A DNA stretch of 64,000 bases from Azospirillaceae bacterium. GTDB lineage: Bacteria > Pseudomonadota > Alphaproteobacteria > Azospirillales > Azospirillaceae. The notes beneath the pieces are model-generated. The model worked only from the letters and a program-made list of their open reading frames with translations, had not been told where the DNA came from and made no database searches. Positions 16,480 through 25,264 of this stretch are shown piece after piece; within the stretch, counting starts at the first letter, position 1, and each line of letters begins with the position of its first letter. The position numbers were made by a program, and so were the translations under genes. Location: positions 620,001 through 684,000 of the forward strand of contig JAPWJW010000005.1 in NCBI GenBank assembly GCA_028283825.1. The letters run 5' to 3'.

Positions 16480-18765
16480 TCACGTCTTCAGCTGGTCCCG
16501 GATGGGCAGGCTGCGGATGCGCTTGCCCGTCGCGGCGAACACGGCGTTCAGCAGGGCGGGGGCGATGGGCGGCACGCCGGGCTCGCCCACGCCGCCCAGC
16601 GGGGCGTCGTAGGTCGCCGCCGGCATCAGGTGGACGCGGATATCCTTGGGTGCGGCGTCGATGCGGGTGACCTCATAGGTGTCGAAGTTGTTCTGCTGCA
16701 CCTGGCCGGCCTTGAAGCTGATCTCGCCCAATGTGGCCAGGCTGATGCCCTGGATCACCGCCCCCTCCAGCTGCGCCCGCACCCGGTCGGGGTTGATGAC
16801 CGGGCCGCAGTCGAAGGCGATGTCCACGCGCGGGATGGTCAGCTTGCCCTGCGCGTCCACCGCCACCTGCACCACGGCGGCGGTATAGCTGACAAAGCTG
16901 CGGTGGGCGGCGATGCCCCGGCCCTGGCCCTTGGGCAGCGGCTTGCCCCAGCCGGCTTCCTTGGCCGCCCGCTCCACCACCGCGCGCAGGCGGCCGGTAT
17001 CATAGGGGTAGAGCGCCGGGTCCTCCTTGTGGTTCCAGCTGTCGCCCATGTCGGCCGGGCTGATCTGGCGCGCTGGGCCGATCAGGTCCAGCAGGTAGTC
17101 CTTGGGGTCCCGGCCGGCGGCGGCGGCCAGTTCGGCCACGAAGCTCTGCACCGCGAAGGCGTGCGGGATGTTGGAGACGGAGCGGAACCAGCCGATGCGG
17201 GTGTGGATCTCCGCCTCCGGGTTCTCCACCCGCAGGTTGGGGATGGCGAAGGGCGTGTTGACGGCGCCCATGCCCAGTTCCGCTGCCGTCTCATGCTTCA
17301 CGCCGGGGGCGAAGGTGGCGCTCAGCGACGGCGCCACCGTGCGGTGCAGCCAGGCGACGGGCTTGCCCTTGGCGTCCAGCCCGGCCTCCAGCCGCTCCAC
17401 CGACACGGTGTGCAGATAGCCGTGGTGCAGGTCGTCCGTCCGGGTGAAGGTCAGCTTCACCGGCCGGCCGTCCATGGCGCGCGACAGCAGGGCGGCCTCG
17501 GCGATGTAGTCCGGCTTGGACTTGCGGCCGAAACCGCCGCCCACCAGCGTCTGGTGGACGGTGACGTTGGCCTCCGGAATGTTCAGCACCTTGGCCACCG
17601 TCTGGCGCGTGGTCTGCGGCGCCTGGGTGCTGCCCCAGATCTCGCACCTGTTGCCCGTCACCTGGGCGACGGCGGCCGGCGGTTCCATCGGTGCCTGCGC
17701 CAGGTGGGGGATGTAGTATTCCGCCGTGATTTGGCGCTTGGCCGTCTTCAGGGCGCCGGGGGCGTCGCCGTCGTCGCGCACCACCTGGCCGGGGCTGCGG
17801 GCCGCTGCCTCCAGTTCCGCCCGATAGGCCTGGCTGTCGTAGCTGGCGTTGGGCCCGTCGTCCCAGGCCAGCTTCAGCTTGTCCCGGCCTTGCAGGGCGG
17901 CCCAGGTGTTCTCCGCCACCACCGCCAGGCCGCCCTTGGGCAGAAAGCCGGAGGGCAGGGGCGCGGCGTTCAGGACGATGACCTTCAGCACGCCCGGCAC
18001 CGTCAGCGCCTCGGTCACGTCGTAATGCGCCAGTTTGCCGCCATGGACCGGCGGCCGGGCGACGACGGCATGGACCATGTCGTCCCGCCGGACGTCGATG
18101 CCGTAGGTGGCGCGGCCGGTGGTGATGTCGAAGCCATCGACCAGGCCGACGTCGCCCCGGCCGATGTAGCGGAACTTGGCCGGGTCCTTGAAGGTCAGCG
18201 TCTCGCGCGCCGGCACGGGCAGGCTGGACGCCGCCTCCGCCACGTCGCCGAAGCCCAGGCGCCGTCCGCTGGCGGCATGGACCAGGCTGTGGTGGTCCAC
18301 CGTCACTTCGGCCACCGGCACGCCCCATCGGGTCGCGGCCGCGGCGGCCAGCATCTGGCGCGCGGCGGCGCCGATACGGCGCAGGGCCTGGAAATGATGG
18401 CGCATGCTGCGCGAGCCGTCGGTGTCCTGGTTGCCGTAGCGGCCCTCGTCACCCGGCGCCTGGTCCACCGTCACATGGGCCCAGTCGGCGTCCATCTCGT
18501 CCGCCACCACCATGGCCCAGCTGGTGCGCACACCCTGGCCCATCTCCGCCCGGTGGCAGAGGATGGTGACGGTGCCGTCGGCGGCCACCGCCACGAACAG
18601 GCGCGGGTCGTCCTTCAGGCCGCCCGGCATGCCCTCGCCGCCGTATTTCTTGGGCGCCTCCTGCGCATTGGAGACGTTGCCCAGCCCACCGGCCAGCACA
18701 AAGGTGCCGGCGCCCAGGCCCATCAGGACGGCGCGGCGGCTGAGGTTGGTGATGCCGCCGCTCAT
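16480..18765 (-). CDS. Molybdopterin-binding large subunit of an IorB-type hydroxylase, Tat-exported
   Basis: A 761-residue member of the xanthine dehydrogenase family, isoquinoline 1-oxidoreductase beta type. It begins with a Tat signal ([20 protein letters not shown]). Motifs include [13 protein letters not shown], the cofactor-binding [17 protein letters not shown] segment and the C-terminal [21 protein letters not shown] with the usual active-site glutamate. Such enzymes hydroxylate N-heterocycles or aldehydes using a molybdenum cofactor and 2Fe-2S clusters. It overlaps the upstream small subunit by ATGA. No cytochrome subunit or XdhC-type insertion chaperone gene is adjacent. The substrate is unknown. 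Confidence 0.85.
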   Translation of the reverse strand: MSGGITNLSRRAVLMGLGAGTFVLAGGLGNVSNAQEAPKKYGGEGMPGGLKDDPRLFVAVAADGTVTILCHRAEMGQGVRTSWAMVVADEMDADWAHVTVDQAPGDEGRYGNQDTDGSRSMRHHFQALRRIGAAARQMLAAAAATRWGVPVAEVTVDHHSLVHAASGRRLGFGDVAEAASSLPVPARETLTFKDPAKFRYIGRGDVGLVDGFDITTGRATYGIDVRRDDMVHAVVARPPVHGGKLAHYDVTEALTVPGVLKVIVLNAAPLPSGFLPKGGLAVVAENTWAALQGRDKLKLAWDDGPNASYDSQAYRAELEAAARSPGQVVRDDGDAPGALKTAKRQITAEYYIPHLAQAPMEPPAAVAQVTGNRCEIWGSTQAPQTTRQTVAKVLNIPEANVTVHQTLVGGGFGRKSKPDYIAEAALLSRAMDGRPVKLTFTRTDDLHHGYLHTVSVERLEAGLDAKGKPVAWLHRTVAPSLSATFAPGVKHETAAELGMGAVNTPFAIPNLRVENPEAEIHTRIGWFRSVSNIPHAFAVQSFVAELAAAAGRDPKDYLLDLIGPARQISPADMGDSWNHKEDPALYPYDTGRLRAVVERAAKEAGWGKPLPKGQGRGIAAHRSFVSYTAAVVQVAVDAQGKLTIPRVDIAFDCGPVINPDRVRAQLEGAVIQGISLATLGEISFKAGQVQQNNFDTYEVTRIDAAPKDIRVHLMPAATYDAPLGGVGEPGVPPIAPALLNAVFAATGKRIRSLPIRDQLKT

Positions 18766-19277
18766 TTGTCCGCGCTCCCCTTCACAGCAGCCCCTTGGGC
18801 GGCACTCTTGCCCGGCGCCGTTCGGCTGGCGGCGGCGCGCTTGATGGCTGCGCGGATGCGGGGGTATGTCGCGCAGCGGCAGATGTTGCCGCTCATGGCG
18901 TCATTGATGTCGGTGTCCGTCGGGTGGGGCGTGTCCTTCAGCAGGGCGGCCGCCGACATGATCTGGCCCGCCTGGCAATAGCCGCACTGGGCCACGTTCA
19001 GGTCGCGCCAGGCCACCTGCACCGGGTGCATGCCATCGGGCGACAGGCCCTCGATGGTGGTGATGGCGATACCGGCCAGGTCACCCACGGTGGTCTGGCA
19101 GGACCGGATGGGCGCGCCGTCGGCATGCACGGTGCAGGCGCCGCACAGCGCCTCACCACAGCCGAACTTGGTGCCGGTCAGTCCCCGCACGTCGCGCAGG
19201 TACCACAGCAGCGGCATCCCGGGATCGCCCTCGAACTGCTGTTCCTGTCCATTGACCGTGAACGTGATCATCGCCAT
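18762..19277 (-). CDS. 2Fe-2S small subunit of the IorAB-type hydroxylase
   Basis: A 171-residue protein with the two iron-sulfur domains of this family. The plant-ferredoxin-type cluster site is [14 protein letters not shown], and the second cluster uses [10 protein letters not shown] and GNICRCATY. It passes electrons from the molybdenum subunit encoded next. The start [10 protein letters not shown] at 19277 matches relatives; an upstream in-frame extension to 19337 would add 20 low-complexity residues and is rejected. It lacks its own Tat signal, so it presumably travels with the large subunit. Its stop overlaps the large-subunit start by four bases. Confidence 0.87.
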   Translation of the reverse strand: MAMITFTVNGQEQQFEGDPGMPLLWYLRDVRGLTGTKFGCGEALCGACTVHADGAPIRSCQTTVGDLAGIAITTIEGLSPDGMHPVQVAWRDLNVAQCGYCQAGQIMSAAALLKDTPHPTDTDINDAMSGNICRCATYPRIRAAIKRAAASRTAPGKSAAQGAAVKGSADK

Positions 19278-19367
19278 CCGCCATGTTTTATCGTGTGCGG
19301 CCGCCGTCCGTTGCGGGGGCGGCGGGCCGGCGGCCATTGTGCCATTGGGGACGGGTGTGGGGAACGT

Positions 19368-19648
19368 TTAAGCGGGCAACACGGTGCGCACGATGGCCTG
19401 GTCCAGCGCCTCGTACGCCGCATAGCCGATGGTGGCGTACAACTCGGCCCGGGTCTGCATCTCACCCAGCAGGGCCTGGGTGCTGCCGTCCCGCGCCAGG
19501 GTGGCGTACAACTTCTCCTGCGCCTTGGCCGCCACCCGCAGGCTGGAGGCTGGAGGCTGGCCAGATCACCATGCGGTAGCCCATCTCCTGGAATTCATCC
19601 GCCGTGAAGAAGGGCGTGTGGCCGAACTCCGTCATGTTGCCCCGGATT
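19368..19648 (-). pseudogene. Remnant of a methylisocitrate lyase-like (PrpB family) gene
   Basis: Conceptual translation on the minus strand gives GNMTEFGHTPFFTADEF, EMGYRMVIWPASSL, then KLYATLARDGST, EMQTRAELYATIGY and a TAA stop. These are the C-terminal motifs of PrpB/isocitrate lyase-family enzymes. The reading frame breaks at three tandem copies of AGGCTGG (19540-19560); removing one 7-base copy restores VIWPASSLRVAAKAQ. Everything upstream of about 19648, including the active-site half of the gene, is missing. It is therefore a 5'-deleted, frameshifted relic next to an AT-rich insertion-like segment. Confidence 0.75.
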
Positions 19649-19782
19649 GGGATTGGGGCCCGGTTACACGGCCCCTGTCGGGGGGTGGGTGGTTGATGGA
19701 AAACGGTGGCGCGTGGAGGGAGCTTCAGGGCAGATGCCCTAAAAATTCCACTTATATTTGATGATTATTTCTTAGTTCCCTC

Positions 19783-19811
19783 TTGAGTTTTAATTCGATC
19801 ATATTTTAAAA
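19783..19811 (+). promoter_or_regulatory. Possible sigma-70 promoter of the low-GC gene
   Basis: TTGAGT at 19783-19788 and TTAAAA at 19806-19811 are 17 bases apart in an unusually AT-rich stretch (19740-19820). This is a plausible vegetative promoter, about 40 bases upstream of the ATG at 19852. Confidence 0.35.
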
Positions 19812-19851
19812 ATTAATAGGGGATGTGGTTTCGCGATGTGGGAGAAACGCA

Positions 19852-21192
19852 ATGGTGTGGTTTGCCGTTCTGAAGTTCGCCGGGCCAAAACTGGGCACGT
19901 TTATGATTGAAGGGCTTATCGACAAAATCGGGGGTGAAGATGCCCAACGCCTGAAAGCCAGTCTTCTCGGTAAAGACGACGGTAGGGTCGAGAAATATTT
20001 CAAAGACATCGACAAACGGCTCACGGAAATCAAGGGGATTGTCCAGAGCACCGAGTTGGAGCTTCTTTTCGCGAATTACAACAAGGCTCATGAAGACATC
20101 GGCGTCATGCGCAGTGCCTTCGAAGCTCACCTTGAAAAGCCGATCAATGATCAGGACCGACAGAACGCATGCCGTGACGTGTTAAGAAAGGACGGTGTTC
20201 TCAGAAAAGCACGTGACATGATTGTGGCTCTTACGAATATAAAATTTCCAAGTAACAAGTCAACGTTATCTGATTTTTCAAAAATAATTTTGAGAGACAA
20301 TGACGGGATCGATGTATTCAGTTACTGCGAACGGATGAGGGATGTCACAGAGCATCTGAAGGTTACCTTATTAGGGGTGTCAGTATTACATCAAATATGT
20401 CAGGACGAAATCATTGATCGAAAGCTGATCAAGGATGTGGAGATTGCCCCCTCTGAGATCGTAACGGTTGACAATCATCTCAAGGAAATCATCAAACCGT
20501 GGGATGACGTCCGCTCACTGTTCAACCGTGTGGCGGAAGGAGGCGGCCATGTGGTTCTCCAGCACTGGGACAGCAAAAACTATCTTACCGGTTATGGGCC
20601 GGGCGAGCCGTTGAGCGACGACGTGCCCTTCGTGTCTTACTACAACCCCGTTTTCCCCGTCAGTGGACAGGGGATGCCGCAAATCTTCGTTCATGAACAG
20701 GCGAAGGGACAAGTTAGTATTAATAAACATTCGAAGCTATATTTCGATGACGTTGGGGGCGCCGAACTCGTGGCGAAAAAGTTGTTGGCCGGGACGTTGA
20801 CGCCCGACGACCAGAAAATGATCAAGAATTGGCTGGTGGTGTTGGAGCCTTCGCTTCAGCAATGGCGGGTGGTGCGCAAACATGAAGGCGACGCCACCAT
20901 CCTGATGTTCGTGCATGTGAAGAGTGGCCAGGCGCTCGCCGGCGTTACGCAGTCTCGCATTTATCTCAGCCCGTTCGATCCGGCGAAAGAATTGACCTGG
21001 TGGCAGCCCGTTCTGACCAAAAACGGCGCCGGGAAATATGATGACCGGCTTATCGTGCTGAAACACTGGGGGGATCACAAGGTCCTGGATGCGAACGGAA
21101 CTTGTGTCTATTCCGGCAATAGGACTGTCCAGCACGACAACAAATTCATGAAGTGGCACGTTGAGGAAGGGGTGAAGGCTCTTGTCTCCTGA
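19852..21192 (+). CDS. Unrecognised protein: helical N-terminal half, beta-repeat C-terminal half
   Basis: A 446-residue protein that was not assigned to a family. It has no classical signal peptide, but the first 30 residues are amphipathic and glycine-rich (VLKFAGPKLGTFMIEGLIDK). Residues about 40-210 are charged and helix-rich, with coiled-coil-like spacing. Residues about 220-446 are aromatic- and beta-rich with a recurring pattern: VVLQHWDSKNYLTGYG near the start and LIVLKHWGDHKVLDANG near the end, with ELTWW and FMKWHVEE. This suggests a beta-trefoil-like (ricin-type) repeat. Such an architecture would fit a pore-forming or lectin-like toxin, but that is inference. ATG 19852 follows GGGAG; GTG 19825 is less likely. 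Its low GC, especially at 20200-20500, and its position beside a broken gene suggest acquisition by transfer. Confidence 0.75.
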   Translation: MVWFAVLKFAGPKLGTFMIEGLIDKIGGEDAQRLKASLLGKDDGRVEKYFKDIDKRLTEIKGIVQSTELELLFANYNKAHEDIGVMRSAFEAHLEKPINDQDRQNACRDVLRKDGVLRKARDMIVALTNIKFPSNKSTLSDFSKIILRDNDGIDVFSYCERMRDVTEHLKVTLLGVSVLHQICQDEIIDRKLIKDVEIAPSEIVTVDNHLKEIIKPWDDVRSLFNRVAEGGGHVVLQHWDSKNYLTGYGPGEPLSDDVPFVSYYNPVFPVSGQGMPQIFVHEQAKGQVSINKHSKLYFDDVGGAELVAKKLLAGTLTPDDQKMIKNWLVVLEPSLQQWRVVRKHEGDATILMFVHVKSGQALAGVTQSRIYLSPFDPAKELTWWQPVLTKNGAGKYDDRLIVLKHWGDHKVLDANGTCVYSGNRTVQHDNKFMKWHVEEGVKALVS

Positions 21193-21254
21193 GGGCGGCG
21201 CCATGCTGCTGGCGACCCTATGGTCACCAGCGTCGGGATGAGGTCATGTGGGGT

Positions 21255-21281
21255 GGCGCCGCCATTTTCCGGGGTGGCGCC
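21255..21281. terminator. Hairpin between convergent genes
   Basis: GGCGCCGCC at 21255-21263 pairs with GGTGGCGCC at 21273-21281 (9 pairs including one G-T) around a 9-base loop. It is also seen as a direct repeat of GGGGTGGCGCC at 21250 and 21271. It lies between the convergent stops of the low-GC gene and the threonine aldolase. It has no T-tract, so its terminator role is tentative. Confidence 0.4.
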
Positions 21282-21304
21282 AACATGATACGCGGGTTGG
21301 CTTG

Positions 21305-22336
21305 TCACACGATCCCCGCCAGTCCGCGCGCTGTCGCCAGGAAGGCGTCAACATGCGCAGGCTCGGTGTTCCACGCCGTCACCAGGCGGTTCACCGGGCC
21401 GTCCCAGCGGTAGAAGTGGAAGCCGGCGGCCTCGAGGCCTGCGGTCATGGGCTCCGGCATGATGGCGAAGACCTCGTTGGCCTGCACGGGGCTGCGCAGG
21501 CCGACGCCGGGCAGGGCGCCCAGGCCCTGGGCCAGGCGGGCGGCCATGGCGTTGGCGTGGGTGGCCAGGCGCAGCCACAGGCCGTCGGTCAGGTAGGCGT
21601 CCAGCTGCGCCGACAGGAACCGCATCTTGGAGAACAAATGGCCGGCGCGCTTGCGGCGATAGCCGAAGCTGTCCGCCAGGGCCTTGTCGAAGAAGATCAC
21701 CGCCTCCGCCGCCAAGGCGCCGTTCTTGGTGGCGCCGAAGGACAGCACGTCCACCCCGGCGCGCCAGGTGATGTCGGCCGGGGCGCAGGCCAAATGGGCG
21801 ACGGCGTTGGCGAAGCGGGCGCCGTCCATGTGCACCCGCAGCTTGTGGCCGCGGGCGATGTCGGCCAGGGCCGCCACCTCGTCAGGCGTGTAGACGGTGC
21901 CGGACTCCGTCGCCTGGGTCAGGGACAAGGCCGCAGGCTGCACGTGGTGGACGAAACCGGCGCCGCCCTTTTCCAGTGCGGTGGCCAGGGTGCCGGTGTC
22001 GATCTTGCCGTGGGCACCGGGCAGGGGCATCAGCTTGGCGCCGCCGGACAGCAGTTCCGGCGCGCCGCACTCATCCACCTGGATGTGCGCCTCATCATGG
22101 CAATAGATGGCGCCGTATGGTGGGGTGAGGACGGACAGGGCCAACGCGTTGGCGGCGGTGCCGGTGGCCACCGGAAACACGGTCACGTCCGTCTCGAACA
22201 GTTCCGCCAAATCCCGGGTCACCCGCTCCGTCAGCGGGTCGGCCCCGTAGGAGGGCACCGCCCCCTCGTTGGCGGCGGCCAAGGCGGCCAGGATCTCAGG
22301 CGCGCAGCCCACCACGTTGTCGCTCATGAAATTCAT
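21305..22336 (-). CDS. ltaE: Low-specificity L-threonine aldolase
   Basis: A 343-residue PLP enzyme that splits L-threonine or L-allo-threonine to glycine and acetaldehyde. The N-terminus has SDNVVGCAPEILAAL and the cofactor-binding VATGTAANALALS; the HMDGARFANAVA segment supplies the PLP-contacting aspartate. The Schiff-base lysine is Lys204 in SFGATKNGAL. The length is normal for the family. The start is ATG 22336, with an in-frame ATG at 22327 (MSDNVV) as alternative. The acetaldehyde formed could feed the aldehyde dehydrogenase at 11.4-12.9 kb, though nothing links their regulation. Confidence 0.9.
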   Translation of the reverse strand: MNFMSDNVVGCAPEILAALAAANEGAVPSYGADPLTERVTRDLAELFETDVTVFPVATGTAANALALSVLTPPYGAIYCHDEAHIQVDECGAPELLSGGAKLMPLPGAHGKIDTGTLATALEKGGAGFVHHVQPAALSLTQATESGTVYTPDEVAALADIARGHKLRVHMDGARFANAVAHLACAPADITWRAGVDVLSFGATKNGALAAEAVIFFDKALADSFGYRRKRAGHLFSKMRFLSAQLDAYLTDGLWLRLATHANAMAARLAQGLGALPGVGLRSPVQANEVFAIMPEPMTAGLEAAGFHFYRWDGPVNRLVTAWNTEPAHVDAFLATARGLAGIV

Positions 22337-22562
22337 CGACGACCGTCTGCCTCAGTCGGTGAAGGGGAAGGCATGATCAGGTGGGGTGCCCCGAAAGGGG
22401 AAGCAGAAAATCACGGAATTCCGCAGTTTTCGCCGAGAAAGCTGTAATATTGGTGCGGGCAAGGGGGTGCCGAATTGGCGCGTCGATTACCTGACGAACG
22501 CCATTAAATCTCTGTCATGAAGCGCAATTACGCTGGTCGCACGCCAGACTGTGTGACCGTAA

Positions 22563-23000
22563 TCACGGCGTACGAGGAACTTGCGGGCGCATCGTCTGGT
22601 TGGGTTCAGAATGGTTAAGTGCAGGCGCCCCACTTGTGGAAGATGGGGTGTCCGGCGAAGTGGTTCCAGTGGCGGCCGCGATTTGGCCCTTCCCGGTGTT
22701 GGGATCCAGCAGAATGATCTGCTGCGCCCCGCCGCTTAGGGTCACCTGGACGGCCAGGCGGCTGCCCACGGTGGTCATGGCCTCGATGTGGCTGCCCTCG
22801 GGCAGTGTCAGCAACGGGGCCGCAGCCGTCGGCGACGGCGCGCCACCCGCGACAGGCGGGGTGGCGGCATGGCCGAAGGCGCGGGGATGCATGGGATCGG
22901 TGGCCCGCCGCCAGATCTCAACCCCGATGAAGGTGAAACCGGCGACGATCAGTACGCCCATGACGACGAGGAAGAACTTTATTGTCCGCACTTGCTTCAA
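22563..23000 (-). CDS. Small membrane-anchored protein divergent from rluD (DUF6476-like)
   Basis: A 145-residue protein with one N-terminal membrane span (IKFFLVVMGVLIVAGFTFIGVEIWRR), a proline/alanine-rich linker and a small periplasmic domain (GSHIEAMTTVGSRLAVQVTL, QQIILLDPNTG). It resembles the short DUF6476-type proteins found beside rluD in alphaproteobacteria; this is a recollection of gene order rather than a tested match. The start is TTG 23000 or GTG 22991, neither with a strong ribosome site. The TTG start would overlap the divergent rluD start. Function unknown. Confidence 0.6.
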   Translation of the reverse strand: MKQVRTIKFFLVVMGVLIVAGFTFIGVEIWRRATDPMHPRAFGHAATPPVAGGAPSPTAAAPLLTLPEGSHIEAMTTVGSRLAVQVTLSGGAQQIILLDPNTGKGQIAAATGTTSPDTPSSTSGAPALNHSEPNQTMRPQVPRTP

Positions 23001-24139
23001 CCATCTGTGCCGCCCCAGGCCAGCCTGCCGAAACCGGCCACGGCGCGTTCGCGACCGTGGCGGGCGGGGGCGGGGCTGACCGCGTGGCCCTGGCCGCGCC
23101 GGTGGTGGAAGAGGCGGGTGATGAGGAGTTGGACGGTGAGGAGGCCGGGGTTGCCCTGCTGTCCGTCACCATCCCCGACACCGCCGCCCGTGACCGGCTG
23201 GACAAGGCCCTGGCCCAGTTGCTGCCGGAGGCCGCGGGCCTGACCCGTTCGCGCCTTCAGGCGCTGATCGGGGAGGGCCGCGTGACCTTGGCCCAACCGG
23301 GCGGCCAGACCATAGACGACGCATCATACCGGGTCAAACCCGGGCAGGTGTTCCAGGTCGCGGTACCGGCGCCGGAGCCGGCCCTGCCGGTGGCGCAGGA
23401 CATCCCGCTGACCATCGTGTTCGAGGATGACGACCTGCTGGTGATCGACAAGGTCGCCGGCATGGTGGTGCATCCGGCGGCCGGCAATCCCGACGGCACG
23501 CTGGTCAATGCCCTGCTGTTCCATTGCGGCGATCGCCTGTCCGGCATCGGCGGCGTGCGCCGGCCGGGCATCGTGCACCGCCTGGACAAGGATACCAGCG
23601 GCCTGATGGTGGTGGCCAAGTCCGACCGCGCCCATGGCGGCCTGTCCGCCCAGTTCGCCGACCGCACCCTGTCGCGCACCTATCACGCGGTGGTGTGGGG
23701 CGCGCCGGCGGCGGGACAGGGGGAGGTCGAGGGCAACATCGGCCGGCACCCGACGGACCGCAAGCGCATGGCCGTGGTGACCAAGGGCGGCAAGCCGGCG
23801 TTGACCCGCTGGCGCACGCTCACCCGTTTCGGCCTGCTGGCCACGCATGTGGAATGCAAGCTGGCCACCGGCCGCACCCACCAGATCCGGGTGCATATGG
23901 CGCAGATCGGCCATCCCCTGGTGGGCGATCCGCTGTACGGCAAGGTCCGGCCCACCGGTGCCCTGGGCGCCCGCCTGAAAGAGGCGGCCCCCCGGGCCCA
24001 GGCCGAACTTCTCGGTTTCAGGCGGCAAGCGTTGCATGCAAAGGACATCGCCTTCCGTCACCCGGTCAGCGGTGACATGCTGGCCTTCACCAGCGCCTTG
24101 CCTGCCGACCTTGCAACGCTGCTCTCTAGTTTAGAATGA
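22982..24139 (+). CDS. rluD: RluA-family 23S rRNA pseudouridine synthase (RluD-like)
   Basis: A protein of up to 385 residues. An S4 RNA-binding domain (RDRLDKALAQLLPEAAGLTRSRLQALIGEGRV) is followed by the RluA catalytic domain. The catalytic aspartate is in HRLDKDTSGLMVVAKS (Asp202 counting from TTG 22982), and RTHQIRVHMAQIGHPLVGD is the C-terminal signature. It isomerises uridines in helix 69 of 23S rRNA if truly RluD. The start is unclear: TTG 22982 overlaps the divergent gene, while GTG 23057 or 23084 would remove a low-complexity leader and still keep S4. It lies upstream of rpoH, a common alphaproteobacterial order. Confidence 0.87.
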   Translation: MSALASTICAAPGQPAETGHGAFATVAGGGGADRVALAAPVVEEAGDEELDGEEAGVALLSVTIPDTAARDRLDKALAQLLPEAAGLTRSRLQALIGEGRVTLAQPGGQTIDDASYRVKPGQVFQVAVPAPEPALPVAQDIPLTIVFEDDDLLVIDKVAGMVVHPAAGNPDGTLVNALLFHCGDRLSGIGGVRRPGIVHRLDKDTSGLMVVAKSDRAHGGLSAQFADRTLSRTYHAVVWGAPAAGQGEVEGNIGRHPTDRKRMAVVTKGGKPALTRWRTLTRFGLLATHVECKLATGRTHQIRVHMAQIGHPLVGDPLYGKVRPTGALGARLKEAAPRAQAELLGFRRQALHAKDIAFRHPVSGDMLAFTSALPADLATLLSSLE

Positions 24140-24236
24140 TTGTAAAGTATGGTCAGATAGGCCCCTTGGGCGTATGCTGATCAATGTGTCACCCCAACCC
24201 CGACCGGGGGGCTCAAGCAGAGCATCCGGTGCGGGG

Positions 24237-24260
24237 GGACCGCCCGAAGATCGGGGGTCC
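24237..24260 (+). promoter_or_regulatory. Stable hairpin in the rpoH leader
   Basis: GGACC-G-CCCGA at 24237-24247 pairs with TCGGG-GGTCC at 24251-24260 around an AGA loop, with one bulged G. It ends about 10 bases before the rpoH ribosome site (GGAAAGG). A second short stem, CCCC-GACC-GGGG, lies near 24196. It could control rpoH translation or serve as the rluD terminator. Confidence 0.5.
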
Positions 24261-24284
24261 TGAACCTTGGAAAGGTTGTTGACC

Positions 24285-25166
24285 ATGGCCACATTGCCCG
24301 CCATCCCCGCCATCAGTTCGGAATCCAGCCTGTCCCGCTATCTGCAGGACATCCGCAAGTTTCCGATGCTGGAACCGCAACAGGAATTCATGCTGGCCAA
24401 GCGCTGGCAGGAGCATGAGGACGGTGCCGCCGCCCATCATCTCGTGACCAGCCACCTGCGCCTTGTGGCCAAGATCGCCATGGGCTATCGCGGGTACGGC
24501 CTGCCGCTGTCCGAGCTCATCTCCGAAGGCAACGTCGGCATGATGCAGGCGGTGAAGCGCTTCGACCCCGACCGCGGCTTCCGCCTGGCCACCTACGCCA
24601 TGTGGTGGATCCGGGCCGCCATCCAGGAATACATCCTGCATAGCTGGAGCCTGGTGAAGATGGGCACGACGGCGGCGCAGAAGAAGCTGTTCTTCAACCT
24701 GCGCAAGCTGAAGGGCCAGATGCAGGCCATCGAGGACGGCGACCTGTCGCCCGAGACGGTGACCGCCATCGCCACCAAGCTGGACGTGCCGGAACAGGAC
24801 GTGGTGTCCATGAACCGCCGCCTGGGCGCCCCCGACCACAGCCTGAACGCGCCCCTGCGCGTGGATGGTGAGGGCGAGTGGCAGGATTGGCTGGTCGATG
24901 ACACCGAAAGCCAGGAAATCCGTCTGGGCGACCAGGAGGAGTTGGGCAAGCGCAAGGCCCTGCTGGCCGGTGCCATGAAGGGCCTGAACGACCGCGAACG
25001 CCGCATCCTGGCGGAGCGCCGCCTGCGTGACGATCCCACCACGCTGGAGGATCTGTCGCAGGAGTTCGGCATCAGCCGTGAGCGTGTGCGCCAGATCGAG
25101 GTGCGGGCGTTCGAGAAGCTGCAGAAGGCCGTGCGCAACGCGGCGCTGGAAACGCACCTCGCGTAA
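24285..25166 (+). CDS. rpoH: RNA polymerase sigma-32 factor (heat shock)
   Basis: A 293-residue sigma factor. Region 2 shows SLSRYLQDIRKFPML, FDPDRGFRLATYAMWWIRAAIQEYIL; the sigma-32-specific RpoH box is QKKLFFNLRK (132-141); region 4 ends with FGISRERVRQIEVRAFEKLQ. It directs RNA polymerase to heat-shock promoters. The start ATG 24285 (MATLPAIPAI) is chosen over TTG 24267 because the latter lies within the GGAAAGG ribosome site. A strong terminator follows at 25216-25243. Alphaproteobacteria often have several rpoH copies; only this one is in view. Confidence 0.95.
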   Translation: MATLPAIPAISSESSLSRYLQDIRKFPMLEPQQEFMLAKRWQEHEDGAAAHHLVTSHLRLVAKIAMGYRGYGLPLSELISEGNVGMMQAVKRFDPDRGFRLATYAMWWIRAAIQEYILHSWSLVKMGTTAAQKKLFFNLRKLKGQMQAIEDGDLSPETVTAIATKLDVPEQDVVSMNRRLGAPDHSLNAPLRVDGEGEWQDWLVDDTESQEIRLGDQEELGKRKALLAGAMKGLNDRERRILAERRLRDDPTTLEDLSQEFGISRERVRQIEVRAFEKLQKAVRNAALETHLA

Positions 25167-25215
25167 GCCAGGCGGTGGCACGGGATCTGGCTTCAGCGTG
25201 GCCTCAAGTCAACGG

Positions 25216-25243
25216 AACGGCGGGACCTTCGGGTTCCGCCGTT
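25216..25243 (+). terminator. Rho-independent-type terminator after rpoH
   Basis: AACGGCGGGACC and GGTTCCGCCGTT form a 12-bp stem (one G-T pair) capped by a TTCG tetraloop. It lies 50 bases after the rpoH stop and is followed by GCCGTTT. It also lies between convergent genes and may act on both strands. Confidence 0.8.
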
Positions 25244-25264
25244 GCCGTTTGCGCGGGGCGCCGG

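Noticed and set aside
16630-18981. A 783-codon plus-strand frame opposite the IorAB genes
   Set aside because: The real genes on the other strand have cofactor motifs throughout; this frame has none.
19852-21192. Reading the low-GC gene as part of a prophage or transposon
   Set aside because: No integrase, transposase, terminal repeats or target duplications were found around it; only base composition and the neighbouring relic suggest transfer.
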